Below are positions 57,801-64,000 of a stretch of 64,000 nucleotides of DNA, one piece after another. A model generated the notes under the pieces. It did not search any database. It was not told where the DNA came from and worked only from the letters and a program-made list of their open reading frames with translations. The position numbers and the translations under genes were made by a program. The stretch comes from Bacteroidales bacterium (GTDB lineage Bacteria > Bacteroidota > Bacteroidia > Bacteroidales > UBA932): the NCBI GenBank assembly GCA_017483985.1, contig JAFUUB010000082.1:1-64000 (forward strand), in the 5' to 3' direction. The first letter of the stretch is position 1; every line of letters begins with the position of its first letter.

Positions 57801-59054
57801 CTTCATGTTGAAGATGCCGTCGTTGCCGTTGAGGTAGGACGGGACGAAATAGACCTTCACGCGGCAGCCCACGGCATTGATCAGGCCGAGTTCGCGGAAG
57901 CGGCGGGTCACCTGGTCATTTTCGGGATAGGCCAGGTTGTGCGAAGTCTGGGTCGAATAGCGCTCGTCGCCGCCGTCGGTCAATTTGGCCTGCAGGGCCT
58001 TGTCCGCTCCGTTGTGCGCGGCGGGAATCATGATGAAGGCGTGGATCTCACGGCCTTTCCAGTCCTGCATCTGGCCCAGGGCGTCGATGAACACGTCGAT
58101 GCCCTTGTTGCGGTACTCATACCGGCCGCCGATGGCCATGAAAATGGAATCGGGGGCCACGTTCTCGCCGGACATCGCACCCGCGACCTCGATCAGGCGG
58201 GCACGGGCGGCGGAACGCTTCTGCGCATATTCCTCGTCCGTCGAAGGGGTGAAACTGTTCTCGAACCCATTCGGGGTCACCACGTCGACCGGACGGTGCA
58301 GGAACTGGGCGCACTCGCGGGCCGTGATCTCGCTGACCGTCGTGAAGGCGTCGGCATTCTTCGCGCCGGCGGCCTCCATGGAGTGCCGGGCCGTCACGCC
58401 GAACCGGGCGGCCATCTCGTCGCCGTCATAGGTCTCCATCTTGTCATAGAGCGGGAGGTTGTTGCCGGCGATGCAGCGGCCCATCATGGTCGCATGGGTC
58501 GTGAACGTCGTGGCCACCGGAATCTTGCTGCTCTTGAGGTACAGCAGGCCCGAGGCCGTCTGCCACTCGTGGAACTGGGCGACCACCTTGTAGGAAGGGC
58601 CAAGGTTCTCCTTGTAGAAACTTTCGATGACCCGTCCGGCCACGTAACCGAACAGGACGTTTTCCTTGTAGTCCCAGTTGCCGGTGATGGAGTCCACGCC
58701 GTACTGCTTCCAGTATTCGCCGAGGACCCGGTCGGTATCGGTCAGGAACTGCTTATAGTCGACCAGGATGGCGATCGGCCGCCCCGGAACGTTCCAGCGT
58801 CCGATACGGACATGGATCCCATCCTGGGCGGCGCGAGCCTTCCAAGCCTTGAAAAGATGGATGTCCTCCGTGAAATCGGGATTGTCATCGGTGTTCATCC
58901 AGACGTCCGGACCGATGAGGATGTGGTGCTGTCCGAGTTCCGACTTCAAGTGCAAGGACTTGGTCGCGATAACGGTGTAGATACCACCTACTTTGTTGCA
59001 AACTTCCCAGCTTACCTCGAACAGATAGTCCGGAACCAGTGTTTTCTTAGCCAT
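54822..59054 (-). CDS. GT3 glycogen synthase fused to GT35 alpha-glucan phosphorylase
   Basis: This 1410-residue protein combines two full enzymes of opposite direction. Residues 1-556 form a GT3 (eukaryote-like) glycogen synthase with FEVSWEVCNKVGGIYTVI, FHEWQTASGLLYL, the Glu-containing SYYEPWGYTPLEAL and TTSLAGFGLWV. Residues 557-1410 form a short-type alpha-glucan phosphorylase starting MRYEKIEVNAPSW, with NLWWCWN, MEYGLDTSLKIYSGGLGILA and the PLP-lysine region EASGTSGEKAAMNGVMHFS. The join (57386) has no linker and retains an in-frame ATG, so internal initiation or recent gene fusion are both possible. It overlaps GH57 by one base. The stop is TAG. Confidence 0.9.
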   Translation of the reverse strand: MAKKTLVPDYLFEVSWEVCNKVGGIYTVIATKSLHLKSELGQHHILIGPDVWMNTDDNPDFTEDIHLFKAWKARAAQDGIHVRIGRWNVPGRPIAILVDYKQFLTDTDRVLGEYWKQYGVDSITGNWDYKENVLFGYVAGRVIESFYKENLGPSYKVVAQFHEWQTASGLLYLKSSKIPVATTFTTHATMMGRCIAGNNLPLYDKMETYDGDEMAARFGVTARHSMEAAGAKNADAFTTVSEITARECAQFLHRPVDVVTPNGFENSFTPSTDEEYAQKRSAARARLIEVAGAMSGENVAPDSIFMAIGGRYEYRNKGIDVFIDALGQMQDWKGREIHAFIMIPAAHNGADKALQAKLTDGGDERYSTQTSHNLAYPENDQVTRRFRELGLINAVGCRVKVYFVPSYLNGNDGIFNMKYYDLLVGMDLALFPSYYEPWGYTPLEALAFRVPTLTTSLAGFGLWVRDHYKKKTHPGITVVERNDSNYDEVVEAVKARIREIAGLDKTQRATYMENARDVASIALWQNQIAYYKKAYSIALGKVADAATSLPETQHKPMRYEKIEVNAPSWTSVMVTRHLPAELSGLETLAKNLWWCWNDSAKALFKAVDPEVWHKSGHNPKVILDTISLKRFNELAKNEAFLAQLNAVMDEFNTYMAAKAERTDPSIAYFCMEYGLDTSLKIYSGGLGILAGDYLKETSDMNVNLVAVGLLYRYGYFTQMLTAQGYQEARYEAQNFLNIPAEPVLDAEGKWVTTQVALPGRNLNARLWKVEVGRTDLYLLDADYEANRPEDREVTHQLYGGNWENRLKQELLLGFGGIRALRALGMNPQIYHCNEGHAAFIGLERLREYIEHDDLSFPEAMEVVRASSLFTTHTPVPAGHDAFDEGMMRMYLGYFPARLKVDWETMMGLGKHNATDPNEKFSMSLLAANISQNVNGVSMLHGKVSQDIFASMYPGYLPEELHVSYVTNGVHYPTWCAKEWKLADKEVFGEEFQTHHYDLKCFEGIYKISDEVVWNIRKRLKKNLTDFIKERLSDPTMSSHYSPREIMTIKDTLRDDVLTIGFARRFATYKRATLLFSDLDRLDEIVNNPKMPVQFFFAGKAHPADKAGQDLIKRIVDISKDPRFIGKIVFIPGYDITLAKRMVQGVDVWMNNPTRPQEASGTSGEKAAMNGVMHFSVLDGWWVEGYKPGAGWALQQERTYDDQHYQNELDSATIYTILENEIAPIYYDKDYVTDRSTRWIEYIKNCIAQVACNFTTNRMLTDYCNQYYVPQAERTAHIVADDYKAAREIAAWKKHVERQWGNIDVVSYTKPDASYNLAPGAHMQSEVVLNIGDLTPDDIGVEMLFCTTDRKGRLHIQDKTEFEVAEFADSVAKYRTSILPERTGMYQVATRIYAKNPQLPHRQDFGLVRWL

Positions 59055-60406
59055 TATTTCTTCTTGACAGTCGTTTTACGCTTGGCGGGAGCCTTTTCGG
59101 CCGCCGCTTTGGCAGGGGTTTTCTTCGCAGGGGCTTTCTTGGCCGTGGCCTTCTTCGGCGCCGGGGCGGAGTAGACGGGAGCCGGGCCGGCTTCCTTGTT
59201 CTCCGTCAGGGCGAAATCATGGTCCACGCGGATGCTGAAGTCGCTCAGGGCGTTCATGTAATTGATGAAAGCCTCATACGGGGTGTCATACGGATTGAAG
59301 TACTTGTGGACCTCGCCGTCGGAGAAGAACTTCGTGCACATGTAATAGAAGTGGTCGCTCTCCTGCAGGTGGCCGAAGTCGTTCCACAGGTTCGGCGCAT
59401 TGACGATCGCGAGCTTCTCATACAGGCCGTAGATCTTGTTGAAGGCATCCTGCTGGAGCTCGTTGCCGAGCCAGGCCGTCACGTCACGCTCCTCGTCCGC
59501 CCAGGAGATCGGCTCCGGTACGTCGATGGTATCGACGGCCTTGTGGGCCTTGGCCACCGCGGCCGGGGTCTCGAACTGGAAGGTACCGTCGGCGATGACC
59601 GCCTCCGGAAGGGCGCGCATGAAGTCGAAGATGCCGCTCTGGGCACTCTGGTGCTCGCCGAAGGTCTCGTAGTCCATGAACAGGTTGATGACGTTGCCGC
59701 CATCCTTGACACCGGCTTTCAGCCAGGCCAGGTACTTGTCCGCGGTCAGCGGCCAGTCTTCCCAGCTCCGGTCGGAGAAACGGAAGGCGATGTCGTCGCT
59801 GAGGTTGTAGTTGCGCAGCAGGAGCTTGAGCTTCGGCTGGGTCTCGTCCGCATAGACATAGTTCGGGCTCTGCCAGCCCATGATGTGGCGGGCGCCTTCG
59901 GTCAGCATGGTCTTGAAGCCCATGTCATAGACCATCTCGCCGATGCCGTTGGAGTAGATCAGCTCGGTATTGCGGAAGCTCACCGGGGTCACGCCGAAGT
60001 ACTGCTCGACGGCGGCCTTGTGCTTGTCGACCTGCAGGCGGAACTCGCCCGGCTGGGCCAGGGAGGCCAGGGAATGGTAATAGGTCTCGGCCAGGAACTC
60101 CACGCAGCCGGTATCGGCCAGCTTGCGGAAACTGTCGAGCACCTCCGGGGCATAACGGTCGAACTGCTCGATCGCGGAACCGGAGATCGAGAACGCCACC
60201 TTGAAGGCGCCGTCATACCGCTGGATCAGCTCGAGCAGCAGTTCGTTCATGGGAAGGTAACACTTCTGGGCCACCCGGCGGAGGATGGTCCGGTTGGCGA
60301 AATCATCGTAGTAATGGGAGTCCTTGCCGATATCGAAGAAACGGTAAAGACGGAGGCGGGTAGGCTGGTGGACCTGGAAATACAGGCAAATATCTTTCTT
60401 GGCCAT
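59054..60406 (-). CDS. GH57 alpha-glucan-active enzyme with Lys/Ala-rich tail
   Basis: This 450-residue enzyme belongs to GH57 (alpha-amylase or 4-alpha-glucanotransferase type). Family motifs are FQVHQPTRLRLYRFF, the nucleophile Glu in SFRNTELIYSNG and the acid Asp in NLFMDYETFGEHQ. After about residue 405 a tail of PAKKTPAKAAAEKAPAK units resembles histone H1 and is unlike the rest; it may bind polyanions or be disordered. The gene is third from the end of the glycogen operon, six bases after the GT4 gene. Cytoplasmic because no signal peptide is seen. Confidence 0.88.
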   Translation of the reverse strand: MAKKDICLYFQVHQPTRLRLYRFFDIGKDSHYYDDFANRTILRRVAQKCYLPMNELLLELIQRYDGAFKVAFSISGSAIEQFDRYAPEVLDSFRKLADTGCVEFLAETYYHSLASLAQPGEFRLQVDKHKAAVEQYFGVTPVSFRNTELIYSNGIGEMVYDMGFKTMLTEGARHIMGWQSPNYVYADETQPKLKLLLRNYNLSDDIAFRFSDRSWEDWPLTADKYLAWLKAGVKDGGNVINLFMDYETFGEHQSAQSGIFDFMRALPEAVIADGTFQFETPAAVAKAHKAVDTIDVPEPISWADEERDVTAWLGNELQQDAFNKIYGLYEKLAIVNAPNLWNDFGHLQESDHFYYMCTKFFSDGEVHKYFNPYDTPYEAFINYMNALSDFSIRVDHDFALTENKEAGPAPVYSAPAPKKATAKKAPAKKTPAKAAAEKAPAKRKTTVKKK

Positions 60407-60412
60407 AATACC

Positions 60413-61708
60413 TTATTTTACAACTGATTCGTAAACTTTCTTCATTTTTGCGGCGGCATTGTTCCACTTGAGCGTGTTTACTTCGTCGTAGCCGGCACGT
60501 GCGGCGAAGGAGGCAAGGGCGGGATACTGGATCAGGCCGTAGATCTGGTCGGCCATGGCATCCACATCCCAGAAGTCCACCTTGAAGGCATATTTGAGGA
60601 CCTCGGCGGCACCGCTCTGCTTGGAAATCACGGACGGCACGCCGGTCCGCATCGCCTCCAGCGGAGAGATGCCGAACGGCTCGGAGACGGACGGCATGAC
60701 ATAGACGTCCGACAGGGCGAACATCTTCTGCACGTCGGCGCCCCGCAGGAAACCGGTGAAGTGGAAGCGGTCGGAGATGCCCAGGCGGGCGACCTGTCGG
60801 ATGCTGCGGTTCATCATGTCACCGCTGCCGGCCATCACGAAGCGCACGTGCTCGGTCCGCTTGAGGACCTTCGCGGCGGCCTCGATGAAATACTCCGGAC
60901 CTTTCTGGAAGGTGATACGGCCCAGGAAGGTCACGACCTTGTCGGTGATGCCCCGTTCCACGTGCATGTCATCGCGGCCGCTGAAATCCACGGCGTTGTG
61001 CACCGTCACGACCTTGGCCGGATCGATGCCGTACTTGCTGATGACGATATTGCGGGTCAGGTCGCTCACGGTGATGACCTTGTCGGCGGCTTCCATGCCG
61101 CGGCGCTCGATGGCGTAGACGCGGGTGTCGATGTTGTCGACGCTGCCGCGGTCGAAGGAGGTCGCATGGACATGGACCACCAGCGGCTTGCCGGTCAGGC
61201 GCTTGGCAGCGATGCCGGCATAATAGGTCAGCCAGTCATGGGCGTGGATGACATCGAATTCATCCTTGCGCTGCATGGCGATCGTACCGCCCACCATGGC
61301 GTAGCGGGCAACCTCTTCCATGAGGTTGGAGCCGTATTTGCCGGAGAATTTGTATTTCTCGCCGAGATGGACCTTGAAATCCTGTTCCTGGCGACGGCGG
61401 TCTTCTTCCACCAGGTTGTGGAACTCTTCCGGGTCGCAGTACGGGACCATGTTGGTGCCGATGTGCACGAACTGGACCTTGTCCAGGAACTCCGACACAT
61501 CCAGGTTCTCGGTGAAGGACACCGGGACGTCGCTCGCATTGATGATCGTCGTCGCGCTCTGGTCTTCGTCACCGGAGGCGGACGGCATGACAAACAGGGT
61601 CTTCACACCGTTGTAGGCCAGGCCCCGGACGATTCCTTCGCAGGCAGTACCCAGACCGCCGGCGATATGGGGAGGAAACTCCCATCCGAACATCAAGACT
61701 CTCATCAT
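60413..61708 (-). CDS. GT4-family glycosyltransferase (glycogen-linked)
   Basis: This 431-residue glycosyltransferase of the GT-B fold has an N-terminal acceptor domain starting VLMFGWEFPPHIAGGLGTAC, VIHAHDWLTYYAGIAAKR, and a C-terminal nucleotide-sugar domain with VTFLGRITFQKGPEYFIEAA and the EX7E motif in SEPFGISPLEAMRTG. It resembles starch-synthase-like GT4 proteins that elongate alpha-glucans, and it sits between debranching and GH57 genes. The start at 61708 overlaps the debranching gene by four bases; the next Met is the adjacent codon 61705. Confidence 0.88.
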   Translation of the reverse strand: MMRVLMFGWEFPPHIAGGLGTACEGIVRGLAYNGVKTLFVMPSASGDEDQSATTIINASDVPVSFTENLDVSEFLDKVQFVHIGTNMVPYCDPEEFHNLVEEDRRRQEQDFKVHLGEKYKFSGKYGSNLMEEVARYAMVGGTIAMQRKDEFDVIHAHDWLTYYAGIAAKRLTGKPLVVHVHATSFDRGSVDNIDTRVYAIERRGMEAADKVITVSDLTRNIVISKYGIDPAKVVTVHNAVDFSGRDDMHVERGITDKVVTFLGRITFQKGPEYFIEAAAKVLKRTEHVRFVMAGSGDMMNRSIRQVARLGISDRFHFTGFLRGADVQKMFALSDVYVMPSVSEPFGISPLEAMRTGVPSVISKQSGAAEVLKYAFKVDFWDVDAMADQIYGLIQYPALASFAARAGYDEVNTLKWNNAAAKMKKVYESVVK

Positions 61709-63645
61709 TCGTCCTCCTTGTATTGATCCATGATATAGTCGATCCCCAGCAGGGCCGCGGTCGAAGGGGCATAGGAGATCGCCCCGTGCGGCTGGTGCGG
61801 CGGATCGCCGTCATACAGCTCGGAGAAGGCGCCCACGCCGTGGTCGCCCAGGTCTTCGTAGAAACCCTCGCAGAGCCATTGGGCTTTTCCGCGGAAGGAC
61901 GCGCCGTTCATCTTGAAGGCGGTCTCGATATAGGGTTTCAGCAGGAAGGTACGGGTGCTGCCCTGGTGGTAGGCCAGGTCACGGTCGGTCTGGGAGCCCT
62001 CATAGACACCGCGGTACTTGACGTCGCGCGGGCTGAGGGTGCGGATGCCGCGGCGGGTCACCAGTTCCTTGGCGATCACGGCCATCACGCTGCTGGCCAC
62101 CTCGTCGTCGACCGGGCTGTAGGGCAGGCTGACCGCCATCAGCTGGTTGGGACGGACGTCCAGGTTCTGGCCCCAGTTGTCCACATAGTCGGCCAGATAG
62201 CCGCCGCGCTCATTCCAGAACATCGGCTGGAAGTTCTCGCCGGCCGCGTCGCGGACCGGGGACCACTGCGCGATGAACGGGCTGCGCGGGGAAGTATACT
62301 TGCGCTCCATTTCGATGGCGAAGCAGAGCATGTTGTACCAAAAGGCGTTGGTTTCAACCTGATAGCCGGCACGCTCGGTCACAGGATAACCGTTGATGTA
62401 GGCGTTCATCCAGGACAGGGCGGTGCGGTCCATCTGGGCCCAGAGCAGGCCGTTCGGCTGCAGGCTGACTTCGTGGCGGCGGCCCGGTCCGTAGCTCTCG
62501 ACGATGCCGCGGACCGTCTCGCCGTATTTCTTCCACACCTTGCGGGCGTCGGCGCCGAAGGCGATGTACTCCTGCAGGACGGAAGCCACCATCAGCGGGG
62601 CCTCGACCTGGGTCGTACGCCGGAACAGGCGCTCCTGCTGGTCGGCGATCAGGTTGTCGAGGATTTCCTCGAACTCCTTGACGTCACCGTTGGCATACAG
62701 CGTCAGGCCCGGAAGGGCCAGCAGGGTCTCGCGGAGAAGACCGGTATACAGCCAGGAGAAACCGGCCGTGATCTGCTTGTGGCCGCCGCGGTCGCACTTG
62801 AGCACGTCGGCGCGCAGCAGCAGCTGGTCATGGAAGCTGTTCACCTGCGGACGTTCGGCGAGGATCTTGTCGAAGCGGGCCTTCAGGCCGCGCGGGGCGA
62901 CCTCCTCGACGCTGGCGGAGAAGACGATGCTCTCCCCCGGCGCCATTTCGCACTGGAACCAGCCGGGGACGAAGAGGTCTTCGCGGCAGTCAAAGCCGCG
63001 GCGCATCTCGTCGGAATAGGTGATGCCGTTGTACCAGTTGGGATTGTACTTGAATTCGGCCTTCGCGGAACTGAGCTGCAGGTTCAGGTCCGGGAAGCCG
63101 GGATACATGTTGAAGGCGACACCCTGGCGGATCTCGCGGTAGTCGGTGCGGGCCTGCGGATTCTGGTGGGTCAGGGCGTGGAGATCACGATAGCCCAGGA
63201 AGGGCTTGAGCAGCAGCCGGACCTTGCCCGGCGCCTGACGGAGCTCGTAACGGATCAGGACCTGGTCCTTGTCGGGAGCCAGGCAGATCGACTTGGCGAA
63301 GACGACTTCGCCGACCTTGTAGACAATCTCCGGAACCGGGTCGGCACCGAAGTCCACGATGTACTTGTGACCGCGTGGCTCATAGATGTCGCCGTAGCAG
63401 TGGATCCCGAGATTGAACTGCTTGCCGCCGATGACGAGGCTTTCATCCAGGGAAGACAGCAGGACGTACTTGTTCCCGCCGAAAGCATCCACCGGAACGG
63501 AAAGCAGCCCGTGGTAACGGCGGGTGTTGCAGGTCACGATCGACGTGTTGCAGCACGCGCCCGTCTTGTTCGCCAGGATGATCTCCCTCCTGAGCGAATA
63601 GGACAGGTTCACGAGTTCTTGCTTGTTAAACTTGAGAAATGCCAT
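61705..63645 (-). CDS. glycogen debranching enzyme
   Basis: This 646-residue amylo-alpha-1,6-glucosidase removes branch points of glycogen. The N-terminal beta domain contains CNTRRYHGLLSVPVDAFGGN and the C-terminal (alpha/alpha)6 barrel shows AGFSWLYTGLLRETLLALPG, QPNGLLWAQMD, and the final signature LAYHQGSTRTFLLKPYIETA. It is six bases after the branching-enzyme gene and overlaps the GT4 gene by four, placing branching and debranching enzymes in one unit. Cytoplasmic; no signal peptide. Confidence 0.92.
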   Translation of the reverse strand: MAFLKFNKQELVNLSYSLRREIILANKTGACCNTSIVTCNTRRYHGLLSVPVDAFGGNKYVLLSSLDESLVIGGKQFNLGIHCYGDIYEPRGHKYIVDFGADPVPEIVYKVGEVVFAKSICLAPDKDQVLIRYELRQAPGKVRLLLKPFLGYRDLHALTHQNPQARTDYREIRQGVAFNMYPGFPDLNLQLSSAKAEFKYNPNWYNGITYSDEMRRGFDCREDLFVPGWFQCEMAPGESIVFSASVEEVAPRGLKARFDKILAERPQVNSFHDQLLLRADVLKCDRGGHKQITAGFSWLYTGLLRETLLALPGLTLYANGDVKEFEEILDNLIADQQERLFRRTTQVEAPLMVASVLQEYIAFGADARKVWKKYGETVRGIVESYGPGRRHEVSLQPNGLLWAQMDRTALSWMNAYINGYPVTERAGYQVETNAFWYNMLCFAIEMERKYTSPRSPFIAQWSPVRDAAGENFQPMFWNERGGYLADYVDNWGQNLDVRPNQLMAVSLPYSPVDDEVASSVMAVIAKELVTRRGIRTLSPRDVKYRGVYEGSQTDRDLAYHQGSTRTFLLKPYIETAFKMNGASFRGKAQWLCEGFYEDLGDHGVGAFSELYDGDPPHQPHGAISYAPSTAALLGIDYIMDQYKEDE

Positions 63646-63651
63646 ATCTGC

Positions 63652-64000
63652 TTAATTTATCTTCTTCAATACCAACGCAGAGCGGCATGGGAGATAGAGG
63701 AACAAAGTATCTTCATAGTCCTGGTTGCCGTTCGGCGACTTAGCATGCACCGTGAGATGGCGCTCATCCGGTTTTACGCGCGCAAAGCCGTTGAACTTGC
63801 GCTCGTCCGAATCGAGGACCATCTCATATTCCCCAGCCGGTGCCGCGACCCCGTAATCGGCGAAGGAAGCGGACGGATGGAAATTGAATGCAAAGATATA
63901 ACTTTTACGTATGAATATCAATATTTTCTTCTCTTCATCGGCCACAAGGAGGACCGGCCGCTCATCTAAAACGTTCCCTTGTTTCACCAGTGATACCATC
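63652..64000 (-). CDS. glgB: C-terminal end of 1,4-alpha-glucan branching enzyme
   Basis: Only the last 116 codons are in the window; the gene continues past the right edge. The sequence VLLVADEEKKILIFIRKSYIFAF followed by NFHPSASFADYGV and a C-terminal RSALVLKKIN corresponds to the all-beta C-terminal domain of GlgB-type branching enzymes. The catalytic barrel is outside, so the assignment rests on this domain and the neighbouring glycogen genes. The Met near the edge is an internal residue. Confidence 0.75.
   Translation of the reverse strand, partial: MVSLVKQGNVLDERPVLLVADEEKKILIFIRKSYIFAFNFHPSASFADYGVAAPAGEYEMVLDSDERKFNGFARVKPDERHLTVHAKSPNGNQDYEDTLFLYLPCRSALVLKKIN

Noticed and set aside
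54819..59174. Open frame of 1451 codons on the plus strand
   Set aside because: It is antisense to the synthase-phosphorylase gene, has no domain and reflects GC-rich codon use on the other strand. Similar long antisense frames at 222-1490, 6794-8818, 29942-32515 and 47182-50553 were left out for the same reason.

Overview
The window is a GC-rich chromosomal segment from a member of the Bacteroidota, most probably the order Bacteroidales. The evidence is the Bacteroidetes-type -7 promoter element TAnnTTTG in front of many genes (sometimes with TTTG about 19-20 bases upstream), the general lack of Shine-Dalgarno sequences, the Bat (aerotolerance) operon, the eukaryote-like IleRS, the GT3/GH57/debranching glycogen cluster, and several TlpA/DUF4369-style lipoproteins. 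No phage, insertion sequence or CRISPR array is visible. Both ends cut a gene.

Layout. 1-3365 (minus): etfB-etfA-acyl-CoA dehydrogenase operon. 3497-5494: glyA and a divergent SpoU-type RNA methylase. 5495-16840 (minus): one long, tightly overlapping operon running moxR, DUF58, a membrane protein, batA, batB, batC, a batD-batE fusion and a LacZ-like GH2 enzyme. 16866-25356 (plus): truA, exbB-exbD-tonB, an RsuA/RluB-type pseudouridine synthase with a repetitive N-terminus, era, parC and aroK. 25357-32569: a lipoprotein phosphodiesterase, an AraC regulator and two secreted glycosidases. 32592-38154: mscL, a YiiX-like lipoprotein, tnaA, and a substrate-binding protein coupled to a sensor/PP2C phosphatase. 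38250-45945: two tRNA-Ser genes, a structured intergenic region, a hydrolase, an EamA transporter, envelope proteins and a modular lipoprotein. 46016-53829: lspA, a DksA-like gene, ileS, cvpA, tsaB, a thioredoxin-fold lipoprotein, hit and greA. 53938-64000 (minus): ribF downstream of a glycogen operon (glgB end, debranching enzyme, GT4, GH57, and a glycogen synthase-phosphorylase fusion).

The most striking observation is that two essential genes, parC and ileS, are each complete and in frame from end to end except for one internal TAG codon. In ileS the TAG replaces the catalytic lysine of the KMSKR signature. In parC it lies at a position that could also be a one-base change from AAG. TAG is also the ordinary terminator of 14 genes checked here, so general reassignment is unlikely. 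Local suppression, strain mutation or consensus error are the alternatives. A third gene, the SpoIIE-type phosphatase, carries a single extra T. Other points of interest are the BatD-BatE and GT3-GT35 fusions, a repeat-bounded hairpin element after tRNA-Ser(CGA), small GC palindromes inside coding regions, and face-to-face promoters between ileS and cvpA.
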